The notes below the pieces were generated by a model that was not told the origin of the DNA, did not search any database, and saw only the letters and a list, made by a program, of their open reading frames with translations. A program made the translations under genes and the position numbers. Source: GCA-003244245 sp963822695 (GTDB taxonomy: Bacteria > Actinomycetota > Actinomycetes > Mycobacteriales > Pseudonocardiaceae). Taken from it: DNA of 64,000 nucleotides. This document shows positions 9,525-16,955 of this stretch, piece after piece; positions within the stretch are counted from its first letter, which is position 1, and the number at the start of each line of letters is the position of its first letter. The DNA is taken from assembly GCA_963822695.1 (NCBI GenBank), contig CAWGJH010000014.1:8809-72808 (forward strand). Direction: 5' to 3'.

Positions 9525-10358
9525 ATGATGTTCAGCAACCCTGGTGAGCGCCTGCCGGTGTTCGACATCCACGCCCGGTTGGGCACGAACGCGGGGGCAC
9601 TCGACGCGCTGCTGTCAACGATGGACCGCTGCGGTATTGCCCGAGCCGCCGTCTGCGCCGGTGGCGTGATCAGTCTGGAACGGCTCGCCATCCACATCAT
9701 GACGGGCCAGCACACCGAGCGCGACGCCGACAATGACGCGGTGCTGGCCAGCTGCGACCGCGCAGGCGGCCGGTTACTGCCGTTCTTCTTCGGCAATCCG
9801 CACCGTGGACCGCAGCCCTATCAGCAGCGGGCCGATCGCGTCCGCGGACTGGAGATCTCCCCCGCCGTGCACGGGGTTCCACTCACTGATGAGCGCACTC
9901 TGGCCCTCGTCGCAGCCGCCGCGCAGACGCGGCACCCGGTATATGTGGTCTGTCTCAATCGGCCGGGATGCGGCCCCGCCGATCTCGCTGCGCTCGCCGC
10001 GGCGTTCCCCGAGGTGACCTTCCTCCTGGGGCACTGCGGCTTTGTCGGGATCGACGTCCACTCGCTCACCGTCGTCGCACCATATCCCAACATCCTCGCT
10101 GAGACCTCTGGCTGCTACACCTGCGTGGCGCGCATCGCGGTGCGGCGCCTCGGCGCCGAGCGGGTGCTGCTGGGCACCGAGTACCCCCTGCAGCACCCCC
10201 AGGTGGAGCTGACCAAGCTGCGCGCGCTCGACCTGGACGTAGCCGACTGGCACCAGATCACCTGGCGCAATGCGTGCCGGCTGCTCGGGGAGCCAGAGAT
10301 CATCCCCGCACTGATCGACGTGGCTCAAGACCGCAATGACCTCGGGGTGAGGCAGTAG
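9525..10358 (+). CDS. Amidohydrolase-fold (PF04909-like) protein with altered metal ligands
   Basis: A 277-residue TIM-barrel protein of the amidohydrolase-2 / ACMS-decarboxylase type. The ATG at 9525 follows GAGGAG, and the gene starts 8 bp after the monooxygenase stop. The usual N-terminal metal motif DxHxH reads D-I-H-A-R, and the late Asp (normally GTDYP) is Glu in LGTEYPL; the internal His of LLGHCGF remains. Metal-dependent decarboxylase or hydrolase activity is therefore doubtful, or uses a different ligand set. It could act on the carboxylated aromatic intermediate, as relatives do in aromatic degradation, or be a non-catalytic binding protein. It is the last gene of the operon, before a strong hairpin. 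Confidence 0.8.
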   Translation: MMFSNPGERLPVFDIHARLGTNAGALDALLSTMDRCGIARAAVCAGGVISLERLAIHIMTGQHTERDADNDAVLASCDRAGGRLLPFFFGNPHRGPQPYQQRADRVRGLEISPAVHGVPLTDERTLALVAAAAQTRHPVYVVCLNRPGCGPADLAALAAAFPEVTFLLGHCGFVGIDVHSLTVVAPYPNILAETSGCYTCVARIAVRRLGAERVLLGTEYPLQHPQVELTKLRALDLDVADWHQITWRNACRLLGEPEIIPALIDVAQDRNDLGVRQ

Positions 10359-10378
10359 ATCCGTGCCTCACCCCGAGG
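10340..10378 (+). terminator. Intrinsic hairpin at the end of the biosynthetic operon
   Basis: Perfect 15-bp inverted repeat (arms 10340-10354 and 10364-10378, CCTCGGGGTGAGGCA and complement) with a 9-base loop that contains the stop codon of the amidohydrolase-fold gene. No long T run follows. It sits between convergent operons and probably ends both or shields one from the other. Confidence 0.7.
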
Positions 10379-10446
10379 CCCCCGCAACGCCGCCCTGATT
10401 TGTCACAGTGGGGGGCGGCGCACCCTTCTGGGCACGCTTCTGGCGC

Positions 10447-12345
10447 CTATGACCTGGTGACCGCCATCGTCATATGTGGCATGGTATCCATGAGCTTCAT
10501 GACCTCGCTCGGCATGACGACGAAGGATCGCATCATTCCCTCGTCCTCATGGTCCAATAGGTGGCAGTGATAGACGTACCGGCCCGTTCCGCCAACGAAC
10601 TGGCCAGCCACGCTGACCATTTCACCTGGGTTGGCCCGGATCGTGTCCTTCCAACCCTGCTCGTTCGGATCAAGAGTCCCAGTGCGGTCGAAGACGATCG
10701 GCGTCTTTGACCCGTGGATCTGGGAGTCGAAGCTCTCCGTGTGGTAGACGTCGCGGCTCAGTGCCTGGAAGCCCACCAGATGGATGTGCATCGGATGCGT
10801 GGGACCGACGGCAATGTTGAGGAAGTTCCATACCTCCCAGGCGCCATGTTCCACGGAGAAGGTGGCAGCATCCTCGTACCTTCTCGCCACCCGCTGCAAG
10901 GTGATCACATTGTTACCCGTTGCCGGTCCCTGGACCTGGATGATGCCATCGCTGGGGATGGTCACCGTGGCCGGGTCGACCTCGGCCATCTCCCACAGCT
11001 CGGGGTGCGTGATAGCCAGGCTCCCTGGGGTGGTCACAATCCACCGGTGGCCATGATCGTGTGGCAGCGAGTCGTGAGTGAGGCGGACGAAGGACCGGGA
11101 CAATTTCTTCGGAAGTGTGAAATCGTCGTTAATCGGCGCGGAGCTGACCCGAAACTGCATCACGTCCGGTTCGACAAGCCCGGCTTCGGGGTCGGTCTGA
11201 CCAGGCACTATAGGAGGATTTACATTGAGCGCCCCGCCCCCGGTGGTGACCAGACGCAGGTGTCGGCCGCGGAAAGCACTGAAGTCGATCAGGACGTCAG
11301 CGCGCTCGGCTGGAGCTAGGATCAGCTCTCCTTCGATCGATACCGGCTCAGGAAGCAGCCCCTGGTCGGTACCGATCTGTTTGATGGCGCCGTGCAGCAC
11401 GGTATCGTGCTCGTCGAGCAGGGACAAGCGGTAGAACCGGCCGCTGGAGGCGTTGAGGATCCGGAACCGGTACCACCTGGCCGCCACGTCCAAGTGCGGC
11501 CAGATAACTCCGTTCACCAGTGTGTACGGACCGAAGAACTGCAACAACGAACGGATTTCGGGCAAGCCAGGTATATCGATCTTGAGATTGGCTATTTTCT
11601 GCAGCAGCTGGCCGGTCAGTCTGCCTTTGGAGTCCGTATCGAGATTGCGGTCACAGATGATCAATGGTATTTCGTGTTCGCCCCCGGGCAGATGAAGTTC
11701 ATCTTCCTCGTCGTCGCGGACGAGGTACATCCCGAACAGGCCGCTCATCACATTCAACCGGGTGATGCCCATGGCGTGGTCGTGGTACCACAGCGTTGTC
11801 GCCTGCTGGTCGTTCGCGTACTCAGCGACTTGCGCTCTACCGGGGAGAACAGCGTTTTCGGGGAGCCCGTCGTTGCTCCCGTCGGTCCGTGCGCCGTGTA
11901 GGTGCACCACCGTCCACGGTGGCAGGTTCGCGATGTCCTGGTCCGGCTGCGCGCCGTCACGGCCAGGAGTGTTCCCCACCTGCGGGTAGGGACCCTCCGG
12001 GCCAGGAGGCCCGGGAGCATCCACCTCGACGGCGACGACCGGATACCGGCCGGAGATCTCATTCTTCCAGGTGACGTTCAGCCGCTGACCGCGGTGGACC
12101 TCAATGGTGGGTCCGGGGGAGTGCCCGGCATAGGTCCACAACGTCGTCGGCGGCAGTTCCGAGTGCAGCGAAAGCTCCGTCGCCTGGAGTTCGATGGTCA
12201 CGTGGTGGGGATGCTGATCAGGATCCGGACGCAGCACCGGCGGTATACGCAAGGGGTCGAGGAATTTCGTCAAGCCGGTTCCCGCATCCGGACCGACGGT
12301 CGGTGGGCGCGAGGCCGGTACGGTCAGTCGAGTGACTTCGGTCAT
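10447..12345 (-). CDS. Phenoxazinone synthase-like multicopper oxidase (PhsA-like)
   Basis: Laccase-type three-domain multicopper oxidase, 632 residues. Copper-binding blocks are all present: HLHGARTDG, WYHDHAMGITR, HPMHIHLVGFQ and the C-terminal HCHLLDHEDEGMM. The length and the N-terminal pattern FLDPLRIPPVLRPD resemble Streptomyces PhsA, which couples 2-aminophenols to the phenoxazinone chromophore of actinomycin; CotA-like bilirubin-oxidase relatives are the alternative. No signal peptide is visible, which fits a cytoplasmic PhsA-like enzyme. The ATG at 12345 follows GGAAGGA. It lies convergent to the 3-amino-4-hydroxybenzoate operon, so oxidative coupling of an aminophenol made by that operon is the natural hypothesis. 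Confidence 0.88.
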   Translation of the reverse strand: MTEVTRLTVPASRPPTVGPDAGTGLTKFLDPLRIPPVLRPDPDQHPHHVTIELQATELSLHSELPPTTLWTYAGHSPGPTIEVHRGQRLNVTWKNEISGRYPVVAVEVDAPGPPGPEGPYPQVGNTPGRDGAQPDQDIANLPPWTVVHLHGARTDGSNDGLPENAVLPGRAQVAEYANDQQATTLWYHDHAMGITRLNVMSGLFGMYLVRDDEEDELHLPGGEHEIPLIICDRNLDTDSKGRLTGQLLQKIANLKIDIPGLPEIRSLLQFFGPYTLVNGVIWPHLDVAARWYRFRILNASSGRFYRLSLLDEHDTVLHGAIKQIGTDQGLLPEPVSIEGELILAPAERADVLIDFSAFRGRHLRLVTTGGGALNVNPPIVPGQTDPEAGLVEPDVMQFRVSSAPINDDFTLPKKLSRSFVRLTHDSLPHDHGHRWIVTTPGSLAITHPELWEMAEVDPATVTIPSDGIIQVQGPATGNNVITLQRVARRYEDAATFSVEHGAWEVWNFLNIAVGPTHPMHIHLVGFQALSRDVYHTESFDSQIHGSKTPIVFDRTGTLDPNEQGWKDTIRANPGEMVSVAGQFVGGTGRYVYHCHLLDHEDEGMMRSFVVMPSEVMKLMDTMPHMTMAVTRS

Positions 12346-12454
12346 GCTCTGTCCTTCCCTTAGTTCATGGCCCGTCACAGACCTCGGTGGTTGACCGTCC
12401 TATTATGGCTTGCGGGTGACGGGGGTTCACGTCTCTGCAGGTGGGAAACCCGCA

Positions 12455-12886
12455 CTACGATACAGCGGGTCGCCGTTGGCCACGGTGGGTGAGTAGCTCT
12501 GATGTGCTGGTACGCCGGCCGTAGGCAACCACCGCGGACAGGATGAGCAGCACGATCTCGAGAACCACGGAGCCGCCCCAGATGAGGTGCGTCAACACCG
12601 CACCGATCATGAGAGCGACAAATGCCGCTGCGGCCAGGCCGGACAGTCGGGGAATCAGCAGAGCGATCGCGCCGACTACTTCGAGTGGGCCGATGACGTA
12701 CGGCAGCCAACTGGCGGTGCCCATCGCCTCGAAGACCTCCACAGCCTGAGGTGCCGCAGTGAACTTCATCAGAGCACTGAGGGCAAAGACCAAGGCCAAG
12801 ACGCACTGTAGCGCCCAGAGTGCGATGTTGGGGCCACGGCTCATGCTGCGGGACGGCGACCCGGCCGCCTTGAGTTTGTCGATCAT
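12455..12886 (-). CDS. DoxX-family membrane protein
   Basis: Small integral membrane protein of about 143 residues with four hydrophobic helices (for example ALWALQCVLALVFALSALMKF and IGPLEVVGAIALLI), matching the DoxX/DoxD family. The start at ATG 12886 has GGAGG at 8-base spacing; a longer reading from 12943 is possible but lacks a site. DoxX proteins are linked to quinone or thiol redox balance at the membrane. It is upstream of, and co-transcribed with, the PhsA-like oxidase, so it may help with redox stress from quinone-imine products; this is inference. Confidence 0.8.
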   Translation of the reverse strand: MIDKLKAAGSPSRSMSRGPNIALWALQCVLALVFALSALMKFTAAPQAVEVFEAMGTASWLPYVIGPLEVVGAIALLIPRLSGLAAAAFVALMIGAVLTHLIWGGSVVLEIVLLILSAVVAYGRRTSTSELLTHRGQRRPAVS

Positions 12887-12983
12887 AACCTTCGCCTCCA
12901 AGAAGTGTGTAACTCGACTGAATCCTCGCTCCTGTGTCTCCAACGCTTACTCGAGTTTATTCTCTCCTTCTTCGGCGACCCAT

Positions 12984-13050
12984 TCCTTAGCTATATCAAG
13001 TTACCCCGCTGGCCGGTCTAGATACCTTATAATCTCCTTAGTATATGATC
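12984..13050 (-). promoter_or_regulatory. AT-rich promoter region with direct repeat before doxX/phsA-like operon
   Basis: The gap 12887-13089 is much richer in A+T than its surroundings. It carries the direct repeat TCCTTAGCTATATCAAG (12984-13000) and TCCTTAGTATATGATC (13035-13050), about 51 bp apart, and AACTTGA/TCAAGTT half-sites at about 12996 and 13072. A divergent or repressor-controlled promoter for the minus-strand DoxX-oxidase operon is likely. The binding protein is unknown; the adjacent MarR gene is the nearest candidate. Confidence 0.45.
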
Positions 13051-13089
13051 TTCTTCGGTGCTAACTTGAGTGCCCGTCGAGCGCCCTAT

Positions 13090-13605
13090 CTACTCGGAAC
13101 TGGACGCCGCTGAACGGGTAGCCGGATCCTCGTCCGGGCAGCGGCTGCCCTGGTGGCGCAACTGGTCCAGCACCCGCTCGTAGATCGAGATCAGGGTCTC
13201 GACCTCTCCGGGCTGCAGGACGTCGAGGAAGAACCGCCGCACGGTGCGGACGTGATCAGGTGCGGCTGATTCGATGGCTTTCCGGCCGCGGTCGGTGAGC
13301 ACGACGAACGCGCCGCGCCCGTCGGTGCAGCACTCTTCGCGAACAACCAGCCCGCGCTCCTGCATCCGCCGGATCTGGTGGGAGAGCCGGCTGCGGTCCC
13401 AGTCAACCCGGCGTCCGAGATCGCGTGGGCGCATCCGGCCTTCGGGTGCCTCGGACAGCGGGACGAGCAGCTCGTAATCGGCCCCGGAGAGTCCCGCATC
13501 GCGAGTCAGCTGCCGGTTGAGCTCCGCCAGAAGCTCCCGGCGCACGTCGAGAAACACCCGCCACGCCCGTTGTTCTCTGGCGTTTAGCCACGGCGTTTCA
13601 GTCAT
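13090..13605 (-). CDS. MarR-family transcriptional regulator
   Basis: MarR-type winged-helix regulator of 171 residues. The family core is visible: DYELLVPLSEAPEGRMRPRDLGRR, then WDRSRLSHQIRRMQERGLV (recognition helix) and a GRGAFVVLTDRGRKA wing. The start at ATG 13605 is fixed by GAGGAGG eight bases upstream. It lies downstream of the YceI gene (155 bp gap) and upstream of the DoxX-oxidase operon. MarR proteins often sense phenolic or quinone ligands, which would fit control of aminophenol oxidation here. Confidence 0.9.
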   Translation of the reverse strand: MTETPWLNAREQRAWRVFLDVRRELLAELNRQLTRDAGLSGADYELLVPLSEAPEGRMRPRDLGRRVDWDRSRLSHQIRRMQERGLVVREECCTDGRGAFVVLTDRGRKAIESAAPDHVRTVRRFFLDVLQPGEVETLISIYERVLDQLRHQGSRCPDEDPATRSAASSSE

Positions 13606-13760
13606 TGCCAGACACCTCCTCGGGGCCGAAGAACACAATCTCGGGGCGCAGCTGGGCCTGCCCGAGGCCGGGCTCGCCCAGTGTCTCCCCCTTGTGTGGG
13701 ACTGGACGAACCGACACCGTGACTCTCATCCCATTTCGGGCAGGTTCTCGACTGTCCGGC

Positions 13761-14339
13761 TCACTGGGCCTTGATCGCAGAGATGTCGAATTCGAGGGTG
13801 ATCTTGTTCGACACCAGCACGCCTCCGGTGTCCAAGGCGGCGTTGAAGGTGATGCCGAAGTCGCTGCGGTCGATCGTGGAGATGCCCTCGAAGCCGATTC
13901 GAGTGTTGCCATACAGATCGAGCGCGCTGCCAGTGTAGACAAAATCGACGGTGACCGGCCTGGTGGTATCTTTGATCGTCAGGTCGCCGGTGACTGCGAA
14001 GGTGTCTTCGGCTATCTGCTCGACCCGGGTACTGGTGAAGGTGATCTGCGGGTAGTTCGGGGCGTCGAAGAAGTCGTTGGTGCGCAGGTGCCTGTCGCGC
14101 TGCTCGTTGCCGGTATCGATGCTGGCCACCTGGATGGTGACCTGTGCCGTGGATGTGGACCAGTTCTGCGCGTCGAGGTCCAAAGATCCCGTGAACTCTA
14201 CGAAAGACCCTCGCACCTTGGTGATCATGGCGTGGCGGGCGATGAACCCAAGGCGGCTGTGCGCGGCGTCGAGATCGTAATGGCCCGACACGTTGACGAG
14301 CACGGTGCTGGGGGTCGAACCGGCCACAGGTATGGACAT
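13761..14339 (-). CDS. YceI-family lipocalin-like protein
   Basis: YceI/polyisoprenoid-binding family protein of 192 residues without a signal peptide. It shows the typical YDLDAAHSRLGFIARHAMITKVRG start, the central SIDTGNEQRDRHLRTNDFFDA block, and GDLTIKDTTRPV. The start at ATG 14339 follows GAAGGAG. YceI proteins bind isoprenoid chains or quinones. With MarR and DoxX nearby it may belong to a quinone-handling regulon. A palindromic operator candidate lies directly upstream. Confidence 0.92.
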   Translation of the reverse strand: MSIPVAGSTPSTVLVNVSGHYDLDAAHSRLGFIARHAMITKVRGSFVEFTGSLDLDAQNWSTSTAQVTIQVASIDTGNEQRDRHLRTNDFFDAPNYPQITFTSTRVEQIAEDTFAVTGDLTIKDTTRPVTVDFVYTGSALDLYGNTRIGFEGISTIDRSDFGITFNAALDTGGVLVSNKITLEFDISAIKAQ

Positions 14340-14374
14340 GATGGCTACTCCTTCGGTTGGTCTCGGCCAGCAAC

Positions 14375-14420
14375 TTGCTGACACATCATCATTATGCACC
14401 TGATGCTGACATGTCAGCAA
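14375..14420 (-). promoter_or_regulatory. Palindromic operator candidate upstream of yceI/marR
   Basis: A perfect 14-bp palindrome GCTGACATGTCAGC (14405-14418) lies 65 bp before the YceI start, and a second half-site TTGCTGACA (14375-14383) is mirrored by TGTCAGCAA (14412-14420). The spacing and symmetry suit a dimeric MarR-type regulator. The MarR gene two genes down would then be autoregulated. Confidence 0.55.
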
Positions 14421-14445
14421 GCCTCTCCGTCCCCGTGGCCTTCCC

Positions 14446-15120
14446 CTACATCTCGCGGACTATCCAACGGCTCAGGGCCTGACCAGGACTGATGCCGCCC
14501 CGGCGTGGAGCCGGTGGCGGCGGGTTGCCATGATGTCGCCCATTGTCGATCTTGGATGACGGTGCCTGGTTGGGTTCGGTCGAGATACGCCGGAAACGAG
14601 ACATTGACACCTGTAATGGCTGGTCAGCCTCCTGGCTGGTGGCATGGGTGATCAAAGTCTTAGATTCGGACAGCTCCAGCATGAGCTCATCCCGCAGGAA
14701 ATCACTGACCTTCGGCTCGATCTCCTCCGCCAGAGTTAGGACGCCGGCGACGAAGCGCCCGCACCGTACCCCGGTCTCCGTGCCGTATGGTCTTCGCGAT
14801 CTGGTTTTCGACGCGACGGTACTTGGGCTCAGTCCGACGTTTCTCAGGCGTCTCTTCCCATTCTTCTTCTCTTCTTCGGGCTCGCCCAGTGAACGGGCTC
14901 GACCGAACCGATCCAGGCTCGCCCGCAAGTACTCCCGGGCACGCCTACCCTGTCCGCGCTGCTCAGAACCATCGATGGGAACCATGGAGCTGAGAGCACC
15001 TCTAGCAAGGTACCGGGGACCCCCAACAGCTCTGGTGCGCCGGTTCTGGCGGCAGCCGCGCCTCCGGTACCCACTACGAGTAGTGAAACGAACACCCACC
15101 GTATGGGCATGGGGTCTCAC
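14446..15120 (-). pseudogene. Remnant of a group II intron reverse transcriptase
   Basis: The open minus-strand frame contains, at 14632-14772, a stretch that matches the conserved domain 6-7 region of bacterial group II intron-encoded reverse transcriptases: AEEIEPKVSDFLRDELMLEL followed by SESKTLITHA. The YADD catalytic block expected just before it is not recognisable (GRFVAGVLT stands in its place), and the maturase and endonuclease parts are missing. Upstream basic sequence (residues 55-95) may be decayed RT. I read the rest of the frame as non-functional. Boundaries are approximate. Confidence 0.5.
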
Positions 15121-15215
15121 CGAATAGTGTCTTCACCACTGCGTGACTGGTCCGTAGCGTGGAGCGACCGTCGGGGAGTTACCAGGGTCACCTACTGAAC
15201 GAGAGGACCCGATCC

Positions 15216-16162
15216 GTGCTTGTCCGAAGTCGCCCTCACTCGCTGGCTGCTGTTGCCGTGGGTTTGCTGCTCAGCGTGGGCGTCGCGCTCCCGCGTCGGC
15301 TGCGTCGGCTGCGCCGGCATCTCCAGAGCCGATCAGCGCCGCGCCGCGGTTGGCCGCCCGGGACCTGCTGACGTTGCAGGGGGTGCTGGCGGCGCTGGAC
15401 TCCCGGTCAGGCCGTGCCCCGAACTCGGTGACCGGGTGGTACATCGACCCGGCCAGCAACTCCGTCGTGGTATCGGCCACTGACGACGTGGCCGCCAGGG
15501 CTTTCGCGGCGGGTCAGGACACAGTGCGCATCGAACACGTCAACGCTCGCCCGGCACCGCTGGCCGACCTGCGCGGGGGTGACACGATCACCACCAGTTC
15601 GGGTGGCCGCTGCTCGGTCGGTTTCAACGCTGTCAGGGGCCGTACCCGCTACGTCATCACCGCCGGGCACTGCACCAAGCTGGGTGGTACCTGGTCCGGG
15701 CCGGACGGCAGCGCCATCGGCCCGGTCGCCGCATCGTGGTTTCCCGGTCACGACTTCGGCCTGGTCGAGTTGGCCTCGCCGTCCTGGGAGCAAGCCCACG
15801 CCGTCGACGCCGACAGTGGCTACCTCCCCGTGACCGGCGACGCACCCGCTGCCGTGGGCGACAAGGTATGCCTGTCCGGGTCGACCACCGGCTACCACTG
15901 CGACTGGGTGCAGGCCATCGGCGAGACCGTGAACTATGGGGACGGCGACGTCGTCCGCGGTCTCACCAGGACTGGTGTCTGCGCCGAGGCCGGCGACTCC
16001 GGTGGACCCTTCATGCGTGGCACTCAGGCGCTGGGCATGTTGTCCGGCGGATCCGGTGGTTGCCTGGTCAGCGGGCAGTCCTACTTCCAACCGATCCACG
16101 AGGTGCTGACCACCTACGGGCTCACCCTCATCACGGGCGAGGATTTCAGGGACGAGCGCTAG
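15216..16162 (+). pseudogene. Secreted trypsin-like serine protease (streptogrisin type), frameshifted at the signal peptide
   Basis: S1-family (alpha-lytic/streptogrisin-like) protease. The body from 15350 shows VTGWYIDPASNSVVVSA of the short propeptide, then the triad: His in VITAGHC, Asp in GHDFGLVEL, Ser in GDSGGPF. The signal peptide is encoded from GTG 15216 (VRSRPHSLAAVAVGLLLSVG) but in another frame. Near 15290 one base is missing: restoring it gives ...ALPASAASAAPASPEP running into the propeptide. As it stands, translation would need an internal TTG (15350) and the product would lack an export signal. Real decay or a sequencing error in a GC-rich repeat are both possible. Confidence 0.8.
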
Positions 16163-16818
16163 CACGATGAGCGCAAGCGTCGCGCGAAGGCGGCGGCGGC
16201 CGCCTGCGGATCCGCCGCCTGGGTGATCGCGCGCACCACCACCACACGGTCCGCGCCGGCGGAGCGCACCTCCTCAAGCCGTTGGGTGGACTCGATACCG
16301 CCGATAGCGAACCACGGACGGGCTGCTCCTGTGTTCGCTCTGGTGATGCGTACCAGGTCCAGCCCGGCGGCCGGGCGGCCCGGCTTGGTCGGGGTGGCCC
16401 AGCATGGACCGGTGCAAAAGTAGTCCACTCCGTGCCGCGCGGCGGCGTCGGCGGCCTGCGCGGGATCATGCGTGGAAAGGCCGATCACCACCTCGTCGCC
16501 GAGTACCCGGCGTGCCCAGCTGACCGGCAGATCGTCCTGGCCCAGGTGCAGCACCTGCGCACCGGCGGCCAGCGCGACGTCGGCCCGATCGTTCACCGCC
16601 AGCAGCGCGCCGTGCCGCTGGCACGCGCTGGCGAGCACCTCCAGGGCGGCGAGCTCGGGGCGGGCCTCCAGGGCCTTGTCCCTCAGCTGGATGATGTCCA
16701 CGCCGCCGGCCAGCGCCGCGTCGGCGAACTCGGCGAGGTCGCCGCGGCCGGTCCGGGCGTCGGTGCACAGGTACAGCCGCGCGTCGGCCAGCCGGGCCCT
16801 GATCCGCTCGCCGTCCAT
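16159..16818 (-). CDS. thiE: Thiamine-phosphate synthase
   Basis: ThiE, 219 residues from ATG 16818: joins HMP-PP and the thiazole phosphate into thiamine phosphate. Motifs: VDIIQLRDKALE, LLAVNDRADVALAAGAQVLHLGQDDLP, IGLSTH, DYFCTGPCWATPTKPGRP and WFAIGGI near the C-terminus. It is divergent from thiO, with the thiO riboswitch starting only 40 bp from its start. No riboswitch was seen on its own strand. It converges on the serine protease with a 4-bp overlap. Confidence 0.95.
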   Translation of the reverse strand: MDGERIRARLADARLYLCTDARTGRGDLAEFADAALAGGVDIIQLRDKALEARPELAALEVLASACQRHGALLAVNDRADVALAAGAQVLHLGQDDLPVSWARRVLGDEVVIGLSTHDPAQAADAAARHGVDYFCTGPCWATPTKPGRPAAGLDLVRITRANTGAARPWFAIGGIESTQRLEEVRSAGADRVVVVRAITQAADPQAAAAAFARRLRSSC

Positions 16819-16855
16819 GGGGAAACCGTATCGAGGGTAGGGTGGGGAGCGGTCC

Positions 16856-16948
16856 GCACTCCGAGCCCGGGCGACACCGGGCTGAGAGGGGGTCATGGCG
16901 ACCCCGACCGTCGAACCTGATCCGGGTCATGCCGGCGCAGGGAGCGTG
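16856..16948 (+). promoter_or_regulatory. TPP riboswitch (THI element) controlling thiO-thiS-thiG
   Basis: The conserved THI-box blocks are present in order: GGGCTGAGAGGG (16880-16890), a variable stem GGGTCATGGCGACCCC, then GAACCTGATCCGGG (from 16913), TGCCGGCG and CAGGGAG. The terminal CGCACTCC and GGGAGCG segments can form P1. The GGGAG of the 3' P1 strand lies about 9 bases before the GTG start of thiO, so it can double as the ribosome site and be hidden when TPP is bound. That suggests translational control; no separate terminator is seen. Confidence 0.92.
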
Positions 16949-16955
16949 ATGTGCT

